DNA of 64,000 nt from Cohnella silvisoli (GTDB taxonomy: Bacteria > Bacillota > Bacilli > Paenibacillales > Paenibacillaceae), in the NCBI RefSeq assembly GCF_021190915.1, contig NZ_JAIOAP010000002.1:620001-684000 (forward strand). Direction: 5' to 3'. Under the pieces are notes generated by a model. That model made no database searches, had not been told where the DNA came from, and was given only the letters and a program-made list of their open reading frames with translations. The position numbers were made by a program, and so were the translations under genes. Below, in pieces: positions 52,648 to 62,700 of this stretch (the first letter of the stretch is position 1; each line of letters starts with the position of its first letter).

Positions 52648-54006
52648 TTACTCCGGTGGATTAATCAGTGCTTTGTCCTGCTCGAGCGCTCGATCCACTT
52701 CGTCCAACCACTTTGGTTCAAACTTCTTGCCGGCCAATATTTTCGTAAAGATTTTGGTGAATATATCCCCGGTGGACGGAGGCAAATACCGTCCGGCAAT
52801 GACCGATTTGGTCGATCCCACAACTTGCAGGAAATCCTTGTTGCCAATTTCCTTGTAATCGATATCGATCCCTTTCATCGCCGGGAAAGTTCCCGAATCC
52901 TTGTCTCTGACGATTTGTGCTTTAGGATCGTACATAGCTGTGACTAGGTCTTTAGCCCGCTGAACATCTTTGGTCTTGGCGTTAACGGCGGTTAACACGC
53001 CTGATCCGACGCTTAATACAGGCCCTCCTTTGTCGTGCGGCAGGGCGAAAAATCCCGTTTCCATTCCGCCCTTATCCTTCATCTCGCTGTTTACAAGCCC
53101 GGCAATGTAAGAACCGTGTATAATCATCGCCGCTTTGCCGTCTTCGAACAGTTTTCTTTGCAAATCCCAGCCGTTGCTCAACGCATCCGGCCCGAAGTAA
53201 CCTTTCTCATACAACAACTGAAGCTTCTGAAAGGCAGCTTGAATTTCAGGTCCGTTGACTTTTTTCTTGCCGTTGTACACATCCAATTCAAACGAGTCGC
53301 TGCCATATTCGTTCGGAGTGAATACGCTGACCGTCATGCCGGCCACCCATCCGTCCTTAAACCCGCCGGCAAAAGGCGTAATTCCTTGCGTTTTGAAAGT
53401 TTCCGCTATTTGCAGAAGCTCATCCCATGATTTGGGAGGCGTCATATTGTTGTCGGCGAACAGCTTTCTGTTGTACCACACCCCGTTCGTTGAGATATCG
53501 AACGGTGCGGCGTAGATTGCGCCTTTATAAGTCGACTGGATCTTGGCTGAACCATCGATGCTGGCGACAAATGGCATGTCCGACAAATCCGTGAGGTATC
53601 CGGCTTTGGCGAACAACGGAATTTGCGTCCATTGCAATTGAACGACATCCGCTGCAGACGCTGAAGCCATCTGGGCTTTTAATACATCAAAGTACTTATC
53701 GCTCGGCGTGTTGAGATATTCGATTTTTGCATTCGGATATTTTTCCTTATAAATCGCTTCGAATGTTTCCCGGTAAGCCTTAACGATCCCCAAAGGCTCA
53801 TCGGCCAAGTTCCAACTTGAAACCGTAATCGTGAACGCTTCGTCGTTCTTGGATTCGGCAGTGCCGCTCTCCGCCGGGGTGCCGCTGCTAGAAGCTTCAT
53901 TCGTCTTCTCCGGCGAAGACGAAGTATTGGAGTTGGAGCCGCAACCGGCAATCAAACTCACGATCAACAAACAGGCAAACAGTTGTACCCCCATCTTTTT
54001 CAACAA
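52648..54006 (-). CDS. Lipoprotein sugar-binding protein (CUT1, family 1)
   Basis: 452 residues from TTG 54006, eight bases after GGGAGG. Lipobox LIAGC, then a Ser/Thr/Glu-rich linker (about 25-55) and a family 1 solute-binding fold with YFDVLKAQMASASAADVVQL and the hinge segment GKAAMIIHGSYIAG. It collects an oligosaccharide for the two permeases downstream. The promoter carries a cre site and a 14-base palindrome, and a YesM/YesN/AraC set is divergent. Substrate unknown; the attached beta-helix gene suggests a pectic oligosaccharide. Confidence 0.92.
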   Translation of the reverse strand: MLKKMGVQLFACLLIVSLIAGCGSNSNTSSSPEKTNEASSSGTPAESGTAESKNDEAFTITVSSWNLADEPLGIVKAYRETFEAIYKEKYPNAKIEYLNTPSDKYFDVLKAQMASASAADVVQLQWTQIPLFAKAGYLTDLSDMPFVASIDGSAKIQSTYKGAIYAAPFDISTNGVWYNRKLFADNNMTPPKSWDELLQIAETFKTQGITPFAGGFKDGWVAGMTVSVFTPNEYGSDSFELDVYNGKKKVNGPEIQAAFQKLQLLYEKGYFGPDALSNGWDLQRKLFEDGKAAMIIHGSYIAGLVNSEMKDKGGMETGFFALPHDKGGPVLSVGSGVLTAVNAKTKDVQRAKDLVTAMYDPKAQIVRDKDSGTFPAMKGIDIDYKEIGNKDFLQVVGSTKSVIAGRYLPPSTGDIFTKIFTKILAGKKFEPKWLDEVDRALEQDKALINPPE

Positions 54007-54039
54007 AATTGCTGCCTCCCTTTTCTTGAAGCCGATATT

Positions 54040-54053
54040 TGTAAGCGCTTGTA
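54040..54053 (-). promoter_or_regulatory. cre (CcpA) site of the transporter operon
   Basis: TGTAAGCGCTTGTA matches the cre consensus at 13 of 14 positions. It lies about 35 bases before the binding-protein start and downstream of the -10 box, a position for roadblock or direct repression by CcpA. Confidence 0.75.
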
Positions 54054-54064
54054 ATGATCATTAC
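54051..54064. promoter_or_regulatory. Perfect 14-base palindrome, probable operator
   Basis: GTAATGATCATTAC is a perfect palindrome. It overlaps the cre site by three bases and covers the predicted transcription start of the binding-protein operon. A dimeric repressor or activator could bind; which one is not known. Confidence 0.55.
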
Positions 54065-54071
54065 AATTCAA

Positions 54072-54077
54072 ATTATA
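54072..54077 (-). promoter_or_regulatory. -10 box of the transporter operon
   Basis: TATAAT on the minus strand, about 66 bases before the TTG start. The -35 region at 16-18 bases distance is a poor match, as expected for a promoter that needs an activator such as the YesN-like regulator. Confidence 0.6.
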
Positions 54078-54218
54078 GACACCCTGCCGGGTTGGAAACA
54101 GGTTAAAATAATTGATATTGGGAGTAATTTATTGACGAGAATATCCAGCGGTCACGAAAATAAACGAATGCCGTGTTATGATAATTAAACCAAAATATCT
54201 TTAATCGGGGAGATTGTT

Positions 54219-56006
54219 TTGTTCAAAATAACAGATTTGTTCAAGAATACAATGGCATTCCGGTTGTTCATCATCTATGTTCTGGTTATCTCTTTTCCCC
54301 TTTTTATTTACGGTCTCATCTCTTACAAGCTCTCGGCAGCGAACGTCGAAGCGGACTACATCAAGTATAAGGAAAATGTAACAGCGCAAATGATCCGCAA
54401 CATCGATGAGAATATGCTGGCCCTGCAGAAGCAATCCTCCGCCTTATTCCTGATCAGCAAGGAAATCAACTATTTTCTAGGTCCATCCGCGCTGGCTTAC
54501 AGCGATCAATATTTCGAAGTCAAAGAACGAATGGACAAATATTTTCTCGCGTTATTGCAAATGAACAGCAAGCTGAACGGCATTACGCTAATTGATTCGA
54601 AAGGCGATGTTAAATACGCCATCAATGTTCAAGGGAAAAATTCGGTGCTCGGTACGGTAGCGGATGAAAACTGGTTTAAAGAGACGTTAAAGCTGAATGG
54701 GGCGCCTTATTTTCTGGATCCGCATACGAACGACTTTATCTTTAACGAGAACAAGATCAACGTCATCTCCGTCTCGCAATCGATAATAGACTACTCTATC
54801 AATCAGTCGGTCGGCGTTCTGCTCGTGGATCAGAATGTGGATCATTTCTTTAACGATGTCGCCAAAATCAACCTTCAGGAAGACGAACAAATCGCCATTA
54901 TTAGTAAAACCGGTAACTTGATTTATTCGAATATCAAGCTGGATGAAGCCACCAAAGAGGCGTTGCTGGATGCTAACAAGTCGAAAGCAGGAGCAAACTC
55001 CATGATCCGGATCAGCGACAAGCAACTGCTTCTGATTTCCAGTAAACCTTCCCAATACGGATTTCAAGTGATTTCGTTGCTGCCCCTGAGCGAGTTGCAG
55101 AAGAAAAGCTTGTTTCTCAAAGATATTTCCATTGTCATGCTTATTATCATTGCGATTATCATTTTCATCATCTCGATAGTTGTCGCGTATATGATCGTGA
55201 AGCCGCTGCGCAAATTGATGTCATCCTTCCGCAAGCTGGAGAAAGGACACTTCGATACGCGCGTTACAGTCAGAGGAAAGCATGAACTTGCGCAGATCAA
55301 TGCCGCTTTTAATAAAATGGCGGAAAACGTCGGCAGCTTGATACATGAGAAATACGAAGCGAATCTTCTTCGCAAGCAATCGGAATTCGACGCGCTCCAA
55401 AGTCAGATCAACCCTCATTTCCTGTATAACACGCTGTATTCGACCAAAGCGATCATCGACAACCATGATTATGACACCGCATCCAACATGGTTCAGAATC
55501 TGGCCGAGATTTTCAGATACAGCTTGAATCAGGGCCGGCATCTGGTTGCGCTCAGCGATGAAATCGCCCACATCCGCAAATATTTGTACCTGCTTGAAAC
55601 GCGGTTCAAAGGCAAATACAAAATCGTATACGATATTGATGAATCTCTGCGGAGCTACGAATTGCCGCGTCTGACGTTGCAGCCGCTTGTCGAGAACGCC
55701 ATCCGTCATGGTCTTGAAGAGAAGATGAGCGGTGAAATCCATATTTCTGCCAAATCAACCGGGGAGCATACGGTCATCTACATCTTCGACAACGGCCGGG
55801 GAATGACGGAACAACGGGTTCAGGTTTTAAACGAAGCGATGAGTCATAATCGGGACGCCATATTCAAAGAAGACGGCCATATTGGAATGATTAATGTCAA
55901 TTCGCGTATCAAGCTGCATTTCGGCCCGGCATTCGGCATCAAAGTAAGCAGCAAACCGGACAAATTCACAACGGTAAAGATCATTTTGCCCGGCATTCAT
56001 CCTTAG
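54219..56006 (+). CDS. YesM-type sensor histidine kinase
   Basis: 595 residues from TTG 54219 behind GGGGAG. Helix 1 (about 10-32), Cache-like sensor (about 35-295), helix 2 (about 300-325), HAMP, then the His_kinase domain with His400 (SQINPHFLYNTLYSTK) and HATPase_c with DNGRGMT. It should sense an outside carbohydrate signal or binding-protein complex. The response regulator follows 21 bases on, and the transporter operon lies divergent at 212 bases, its most probable target. Confidence 0.93.
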   Translation: MFKITDLFKNTMAFRLFIIYVLVISFPLFIYGLISYKLSAANVEADYIKYKENVTAQMIRNIDENMLALQKQSSALFLISKEINYFLGPSALAYSDQYFEVKERMDKYFLALLQMNSKLNGITLIDSKGDVKYAINVQGKNSVLGTVADENWFKETLKLNGAPYFLDPHTNDFIFNENKINVISVSQSIIDYSINQSVGVLLVDQNVDHFFNDVAKINLQEDEQIAIISKTGNLIYSNIKLDEATKEALLDANKSKAGANSMIRISDKQLLLISSKPSQYGFQVISLLPLSELQKKSLFLKDISIVMLIIIAIIIFIISIVVAYMIVKPLRKLMSSFRKLEKGHFDTRVTVRGKHELAQINAAFNKMAENVGSLIHEKYEANLLRKQSEFDALQSQINPHFLYNTLYSTKAIIDNHDYDTASNMVQNLAEIFRYSLNQGRHLVALSDEIAHIRKYLYLLETRFKGKYKIVYDIDESLRSYELPRLTLQPLVENAIRHGLEEKMSGEIHISAKSTGEHTVIYIFDNGRGMTEQRVQVLNEAMSHNRDAIFKEDGHIGMINVNSRIKLHFGPAFGIKVSSKPDKFTTVKIILPGIHP

Positions 56007-56027
56007 ATAACACAAGGAGCGTCCAAC

Positions 56028-57668
56028 ATGAAAATTCTAATCGTCGAAGATGAAATCGAGATTCGCCAATCTATCGTATCCATGCTCAGGCACAGCGGTT
56101 TCAAAGATATACGGACGGCGGAAGATGGACAGACCGCCTTGGCGCTGACGGAACAGGAACGAATCGATATCATCATTTCCGATATCCGCATGCCGCGCAT
56201 GAGCGGAATCGAACTGTTGGAGCAAATCCGCAAACAGGACAAAAATATTCTCTTCGTGCTGCTAAGCGGATATGACCTGTTTGAATATGCCCAGCATGCG
56301 ATTAAGCTGGGTGCCTTCTCGTATTTGCTGAAACCGGTGCAAGCCATCGATTTGCAATCCGTGCTAGCCGATGCTCTGCAAGAAATCACCAAGAAGAGAA
56401 CGCTGCAGGATCATGAAATCCGCATCCAAATTCAATTGAATCAAGGTACACTGGCGCTTCGGAAGCACTTCATCCTGGAAATCGTCAAAGGAATGGTGAC
56501 GGACGAGGTCTATGTATCCAAAAGATTAAAACAGTACGATATCCATTTCGGGACTTCTGATGCTGGTGCCTTCTGCGTTCTGATCGCGGAGCTCGATGTT
56601 TTCTCCGGAAACGGCGGATGGAAAACGCAGGACAAGGAATTGCTCGTTTACGGTCTGGAAAATATCGCGATGGAAATTCTGACAGAGGCAGGTTTCGCTG
56701 TTTACCTGTTCACGGCGGAGGAGGATAAAGCGGGTTTTCTTTTGCACTTCGATCCAACGGACCCGTCTGCCTGCCACAAGGAGCTAGTCGGCATTTGCGA
56801 GACAATTCAGCATGCCGTACGAGCTTATACCAAGGGGACAGTCACCATCGGTATCGGTTCTCTGGAACACGACCTTTACTCGGTCCCCCACTCATATGCT
56901 GCAGCCAAACGGGCATATGCCCAGAGAATGGTCCGGCAGCGGGGAGGTATCTATGCCTGCACTTCCGCTCCCAAGGGAAACAAAAAACCGCTTTCTCCCG
57001 ATCTCAAAGCTGCGCATGTGCTTCAGGACTGTTTCGATGCGTTTAATCGCGATGCGGCGCTGCAATTCATCGTGGACAGCTATGCCCCTTTTTATGAACC
57101 GTTCGCTTTCGAAATGGACGATTTAAGAGGGTTCAACTACCAGCTGCTCTTGATGCTTCAGAACATTTTACGGCAATTGTCGATCGATCCTGAAACAGTT
57201 TTCGAGGATGAGTTTTTCCTATATACGCAAGTAAATGAACTCGAAAGCCTCGATGCGACCGTCTCGTGGTTTCAAGCTTTAATCGAACGTTGTTTCGACT
57301 CCATCAGCCGGCTGTCGCTTCGCAGCACGAAGAAACTGATGGATCTTGCCAAAGCTTATATGACCAATCATTATCATTCGGACATCAGTCTCGACCAGGT
57401 CGCCACCCATCTTCATATCAGTTCCGAATACTTGAGCCGGGAGTTCAAGAAGGAAACGGGGATTAATTTCCTCGACTATCTGATCCAGCTGCGGATTTCC
57501 AAAGCCAAGCAATATTTGCTCGAGGGAACCCGGAAAACGAATGAAATTGCCCGGCTTGTCGGCTTTAACGACGAGAAATATTTCTCCAAAGTATTCAAGA
57601 GGCATACTGGTTTCACGCCCAGCGAATACAAATTCAGAACGATTCACAACATTCGGACGGAGGAATAA
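56028..57668 (+). CDS. YesN-type response regulator with AraC DNA-binding domain
   Basis: 546 residues: receiver with Asp52 in IIISDIRMPRMSG and Lys in YLLKPVQ, a long helical middle, and an AraC helix-turn-helix pair at the end (about 440-540; EIARLVGFNDEKYFSKVFKR). Partner of the kinase just upstream and followed after two bases by another AraC-type regulator, so all three are one transcript. Likely activator of the divergent binding-protein operon. Confidence 0.93.
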   Translation: MKILIVEDEIEIRQSIVSMLRHSGFKDIRTAEDGQTALALTEQERIDIIISDIRMPRMSGIELLEQIRKQDKNILFVLLSGYDLFEYAQHAIKLGAFSYLLKPVQAIDLQSVLADALQEITKKRTLQDHEIRIQIQLNQGTLALRKHFILEIVKGMVTDEVYVSKRLKQYDIHFGTSDAGAFCVLIAELDVFSGNGGWKTQDKELLVYGLENIAMEILTEAGFAVYLFTAEEDKAGFLLHFDPTDPSACHKELVGICETIQHAVRAYTKGTVTIGIGSLEHDLYSVPHSYAAAKRAYAQRMVRQRGGIYACTSAPKGNKKPLSPDLKAAHVLQDCFDAFNRDAALQFIVDSYAPFYEPFAFEMDDLRGFNYQLLLMLQNILRQLSIDPETVFEDEFFLYTQVNELESLDATVSWFQALIERCFDSISRLSLRSTKKLMDLAKAYMTNHYHSDISLDQVATHLHISSEYLSREFKKETGINFLDYLIQLRISKAKQYLLEGTRKTNEIARLVGFNDEKYFSKVFKRHTGFTPSEYKFRTIHNIRTEE

Positions 57669-57670
57669 GA

Positions 57671-58570
57671 ATGGGAGAAAGGGCAACGTCAGACATGCTC
57701 ATTCATTTGGGAGAGTTAAGAGACCTGAAGCCGCGTGTCAATTACGCCGAACGTTCCTCCAAAACAATCGGCCATGTATGGGGACCCCGGACGATTCCGG
57801 ACTGCCAATTGCTTTATGTCGTCAGCGGCGCTATCGAAATCTCGCTGGGACCCGATCAATTCGTGCTGGAATCTGGGAACTGCGCCTATTACGGATCGAA
57901 CAGCCCTCATATGCTGACCATTTCCAAGGAAACGACATACTGCAGCATTCATTTTGACTGGAATACCGAGGACACCATGCCCCGACACCCTGTTCCAGGC
58001 ATCGAAAACTGCTATCCCCGGGATATGTCGAGGCATCCGGTTTCATATGACATCGGCCTGGATAACGGACGGACGGTCCGCCTCCCTCATCGGTTTAAAG
58101 CTCCTTCTCTTGAACCGATTTTCGGTTCGATCGTAGTCGAATACCGAGAGCAGGATTCCGGCTACGAATTCGTTCTTAGATCGCAGATGATGGCCCTAAT
58201 CGCGAGTATCGTGAGGCTGAGAATTCAGGAAGTTCCGTTTGATTCCGAACGCCGCAAAATCGCCCCCGCTTTGGAGGCGATTCGGTTAAATCCGGGCATT
58301 CATTGGTCTATCCCGCAGCTCGCGAAGATGTGTGGATACCATCCAACTTACTTCGCTGATTTATTCGGACGGTTGATCGGTCAACCACCTAAGGCGTTCC
58401 TCATGAACGAGAGAGCCAAGCAGGCGAAAAGAATGCTTCTGACGGGCGAGAAACTCGTTAACATCGCCGAAACGCTCGGCTACGGCAGCGTCCATTACTT
58501 CTCGCACAACTTCAAAAAGATGACCGGCCTTTCTCCCTCCCAGTATCGCATGCATTCAGAGGAAAGTTAA
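57671..58570 (+). CDS. AraC-family regulator cotranscribed with the YesM/YesN pair
   Basis: 299 residues from ATG 57671; two bases separate it from the upstream stop, so translation is coupled. Cupin-type ligand domain (about 35-120; LLYVVSGAIEISLGPDQFVL then GSNSPHMLTIS), linker, and a C-terminal double helix-turn-helix (about 195-297; NIAETLGYGSVHYFSHNFKK). It adds an intracellular ligand switch to the outside signal read by the kinase. It converges with the GH99-like gene, eight bases away, and may also control that gene and the GH106-like gene beyond. Confidence 0.9.
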   Translation: MGERATSDMLIHLGELRDLKPRVNYAERSSKTIGHVWGPRTIPDCQLLYVVSGAIEISLGPDQFVLESGNCAYYGSNSPHMLTISKETTYCSIHFDWNTEDTMPRHPVPGIENCYPRDMSRHPVSYDIGLDNGRTVRLPHRFKAPSLEPIFGSIVVEYREQDSGYEFVLRSQMMALIASIVRLRIQEVPFDSERRKIAPALEAIRLNPGIHWSIPQLAKMCGYHPTYFADLFGRLIGQPPKAFLMNERAKQAKRMLLTGEKLVNIAETLGYGSVHYFSHNFKKMTGLSPSQYRMHSEES

Positions 58571-58578
58571 ACGAGAGA

Positions 58579-59709
58579 TTACTTTGCACCGAACACATTG
58601 CGAATGGCTTCCAGGTAACCCATTCCATTGACCGTGTCCGGCTCCAGATAGCTTCCTTCCGTCCATTCGTTCCATGCGTTAATCGTGAAGACGGGAGGAT
58701 TTGTCTGACCTCGGTCAAGAAAATGCTTAACCGCGACGAGTGCTTTCTCGAATTGCTGCGGCGAATTGTTCGTAATCATCGGCATATACGGGTACCCGAT
58801 ATTGTCGAACTTCTCGGATTGAACCGTTCTCGGGCTCGCGTCCCACCCCATCGTGACGTTCGGGAAGTAGGGCAGCTTATATTCCCCGGTAAATTTTTCG
58901 TAATCCTGATAGGATCGCTCAGAAATGAGCGCAAAGTCATTTTCCGGGAAACGCTCGAGCGGCTGATGGTGAATCCACACATACGACGTAATGCTATCGA
59001 ACCCAATCTGATCGAGCACCTCGTTTACATTCTCGACTTTTTGCTCGGACGGCAATATTTGAAGCCCCCATACAACGACGTTCAGATGCAATTCTCCAAG
59101 TCCGGCAGTTCGAACGCGCTCCCTGAACTCCGCTAGAATACGCGCCGTTTCCCCGATTCCGCCGAGCCCCGAAATCAAGCTGTGAATTTCGTAAATGGAT
59201 ACGTATAAGCCGCCATTTACTCTCCAATAAGACGGATGCGAGAAATATCGTCGAATCATATGATCGGTAGCTTCGATGAAAGACTTCTCGCTTACTTTCC
59301 CGATTGCTTGCGTGTTGTGGGGCGTGCTTCTTTGGGCCGGGTGGATGTCCTGCCAGTCATGATTAGCCCACATAATGGAAAACTTCAAACGCTCGTTGTT
59401 GGGCGCATTCAGGAACCCTTCATCCAAGGCGCGTTCCAAAAAGGGGCCGTCCTCGTACCAGTACCAATCGAATATGAAGGCGGAAATGCCATGATCGGCT
59501 GCCGCATCGATTTTCCTGGCCATCACGGCCGGATCGGCTTCGTCTTCGTATCCCCATAACGGCACCTTCGGTTGGTTATGGCCGGGAAACTTGGGCTCAG
59601 CCCGCTTAACCAACTCCCATTCCGTCCAGCCTTCGCCGTGCCAGCGTTCGTTGCGGATATCCCTATGGTAATTAGGAAAATAGTAAACAGCCGTTTCATA
59701 TTGAGTCAT
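58579..59709 (-). CDS. GH99-like (WbsX-type) protein
   Basis: 376 residues from ATG 59709, no signal peptide. The start AVYYFPNYHRD, the GWTEWELVKRAEPKFPGHNQ block and the closing INAWNEWTEGSYLEPD are hallmarks of the GH99-like/WbsX family, with an (alpha/beta)8 barrel. GH99 proper holds endo-mannanases; WbsX-type proteins are linked to surface polysaccharide genes and their reaction is not settled. Here it follows a GH106-like gene by 18 bases, so a part in breaking down an imported heteropolymer is more likely. Confidence 0.82.
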   Translation of the reverse strand: MTQYETAVYYFPNYHRDIRNERWHGEGWTEWELVKRAEPKFPGHNQPKVPLWGYEDEADPAVMARKIDAAADHGISAFIFDWYWYEDGPFLERALDEGFLNAPNNERLKFSIMWANHDWQDIHPAQRSTPHNTQAIGKVSEKSFIEATDHMIRRYFSHPSYWRVNGGLYVSIYEIHSLISGLGGIGETARILAEFRERVRTAGLGELHLNVVVWGLQILPSEQKVENVNEVLDQIGFDSITSYVWIHHQPLERFPENDFALISERSYQDYEKFTGEYKLPYFPNVTMGWDASPRTVQSEKFDNIGYPYMPMITNNSPQQFEKALVAVKHFLDRGQTNPPVFTINAWNEWTEGSYLEPDTVNGMGYLEAIRNVFGAK

Positions 59710-59727
59710 GAGCTAATTCCTACCCTT

Positions 59728-62700
59728 CTACTCAAATGTGTGTCGAACCTCTACATCGAAATCCCGGAACAAACCGTAATCAATCAAATCATAAGCATCC
59801 GATGAAGGCGGACCGTATATCGGAGCCTTCTTCCAGTTGCCCGGCCAAGCGACATTCCTCGGTTTATCAGCATCGAAGTGCGGACCCAACAGGTTCTTGA
59901 AGCTGCCGCATACCCGTACAGCAATATCGTTGTCTTCACCAGGAAGGATGCACGCGGTGATGTCCAATCGATTATGACGTTCCATGCCGATCAACCCCGC
60001 ATTTTGCCCATTAATCGTAACCGAGGCAATCGTACCGCACCAGTCGGGGAGAACGATTTCAGCGGCCCGTACCGATTGTTCTATCTTAACTTTCTTGCAA
60101 TAGGTCATCGCAGACCCATAGAACGGGTAGCCCAGTTCACCCCAAGAACCAATCTTCATCGCGCGGCTTGGACCGATCACCCACCGTCCTTCTTCCTCTT
60201 CGACCGAAAATTCCCCCGTCACGTAAACAGGCTCGATTTCCATTAATACCGAAAACGGCTTCGCCTCAAGACGCACTATGTTTTCCCCGATTCGAACGGA
60301 AGAGCGTATGTCGGCCTCACCCATATTGTGGTCCAACCAAGAAGTGCCCGGTTCTATCGGGAGGGGCTTCCCGTTAACCGAAATCCGGTACAGCTCGGGC
60401 CGTTCTACGATCAAAGCCATGACGGATGGAAGCGCCCCTTCGCGAATATGGAATCGGTAATCGATCGTTACTCCGGATCGGTCGTCGAACATCCGGTTGC
60501 GGTCGAGGAGTCGCCTCTTGAACTGCACAGCGTTATCCCATGGATTCGTCTCGAAGCCATGATGTTCGAAAGCGAGACGCGCGGCATTCAAAGTATTGAT
60601 GTTCCGATAGGTTTTCGAACCGATAACGACATCGCAGTACAAGAGAGGCAATACGTTGCCCCGATCGGGAGTTACCGTCGTCGCGGTCACTTTCAACGCC
60701 AATTCCGATGCATTTTCCACCGCAAATGGATCAGTGCTGTTGATGGAACCGGACCCAGCCTGTTCTATGGTACCGCCATCCTTTGTCACACGAATTAACA
60801 GCGAGCCGGAACCGTTCATCCGGAACGGAATTTCCAAACGGCCGCCTGATGAGGCTTGTATTTCTGCAGGACGGATTGTTCCCGTCAGCGGGTCCCAAAC
60901 CTCGGCTGTTTCGCCAGCCAGGATCAGAACATCCTCTATCGGTTCCGGCCTGCTGTTGACGAGAAAATAAACAACGCTGCCGTCGGCCCATACCCTTTGC
61001 AAGCAGCCCACACCGGCGAATTCGTTTCGACCCGAAACCCATTCCGTTCTCGGTGCGACCGATCGCCTGATTTCCGTATCAAGCTCTTCGAAGCCGGAGA
61101 TGTCCAACCAGTTGTCATGCCCTAACAATTGTTGTGCGTCGAAACATTCTCCTTCCACCCGCTCCAATGTTTTGCAAAGGCTTAAAACCTTGCCTCCTTG
61201 ATCCATATAATTTTGCAGAAGTTCAATCGTCCTTCGTTTCACTTGTATGACTCCCGGGGGGATGATCACCAGATCATAGGTTCGAGCGCCGACGGCAAGA
61301 CCGCCGTTTACAGCCGATCCATGCCGTTCAATAATAAATTCGTCTCCCCAGTCGTAGTCCCATTGGCTGTCGCAGAGCCGCTGAGCCAGCCTTACCGTAT
61401 CGGAGATTCCGCGCTTGTAAAACTCGTTATTCTCATAGTCGTGCGGAGTGAAAAGAAATGAAGACGTCGTCGTATTAAGCAGAAGAATCCGGTTGACCGT
61501 TTTTCCTTGGGAGAGCGCATACGACAAACGGCCGAAATAATCGTTCATTGCGCCGAATTCCTCCCACCAAGGCTGCCGCCAATCGAACGACTGCGGATGA
61601 TCCCGTTTGCGCGCTCCGACAATGGTAGAATAGGACAAGTGCGGATTAAGGAAATTAATTCCATGGACGAACAGCCAGTCGCCGATCCGCTTGTAATCCT
61701 CGAAGGAGGAATCCCATCCTCCGGCTCCATAGGCTTCGCACAAAACCCGTGGACGATCGAACTGGTTCGCCGCGCTGTGAGCCTCGCGAATGCCTAGCAT
61801 TAACAAGGATTCGTTAGCGAGAAAATGGTCTTCTGCCGCATGTTCAGGATTAAGCAATTTAGTCATCAACATATCGATGCCCGGCCAATGCATGTATTCA
61901 TACATTGACATGACTGCCGGTGACGCACGGTGGAACGGATGCGGCCAATTGTGCTCCAAGTAATGCCCGGTGTAGGCTATACCATGCCGTTCGCACCATT
62001 CCGAAATCGGCCTTACCGAATTGTCGGTCCACAAGGTATGGATCGTACTGTAATAGTCGTACCGCACTTTTTGCGCAGCAAAAGGAAGCCCCTTCATGAC
62101 CGCATCCCGGAATAGGCAGGGCAAATAATCCCGGAGATCGTAGCCGTGGCGGCGTTCGAATTCCGCAGCAAACCAGAAGCTGTACGGAAGAAATTTATCC
62201 CCTTCCTGAAACAAGTTTCCGGGAGAAATCTCCGGTTCATCCGTGAACAAGGCAGGAATCGATTTCCCGAAACGGTCGCCGAAGTGTTGTCGATATTGCT
62301 CATGTGTCGTCTGAAGAAACCTCTCGGTCACTTCCGGCCGCAGCAAATCGGCATAGGCGAACCCGCCGAGCCAACTGTTCGTTTCCGGAGTCCCCAGCTC
62401 AAAGATCCAGAAGCGGTTGCTATAACGCTCCCACTCCGATGCCGACAATAAAGTAACGTCTTGAACGACCTCCCACTCCGTCCCGTTCCCGGCAGCCTTT
62501 ACGGCAAAAGCCCGGATCGGATGCCCCGGGCGGTTCAACATCGGGGACGATGCGCTTCCGTACGCTTTGGCGGCGGCAAGGTCCAATTCTATAAATTGAA
62601 CGGAGTTAGCCAGACAATCCGGCAGTTCCGATGGAACGTGGCCTCCCGCGAATCCCGAAGGGTAGGAGTTCTCGTCGTAAATGTATAGCTTCATTCCGAG

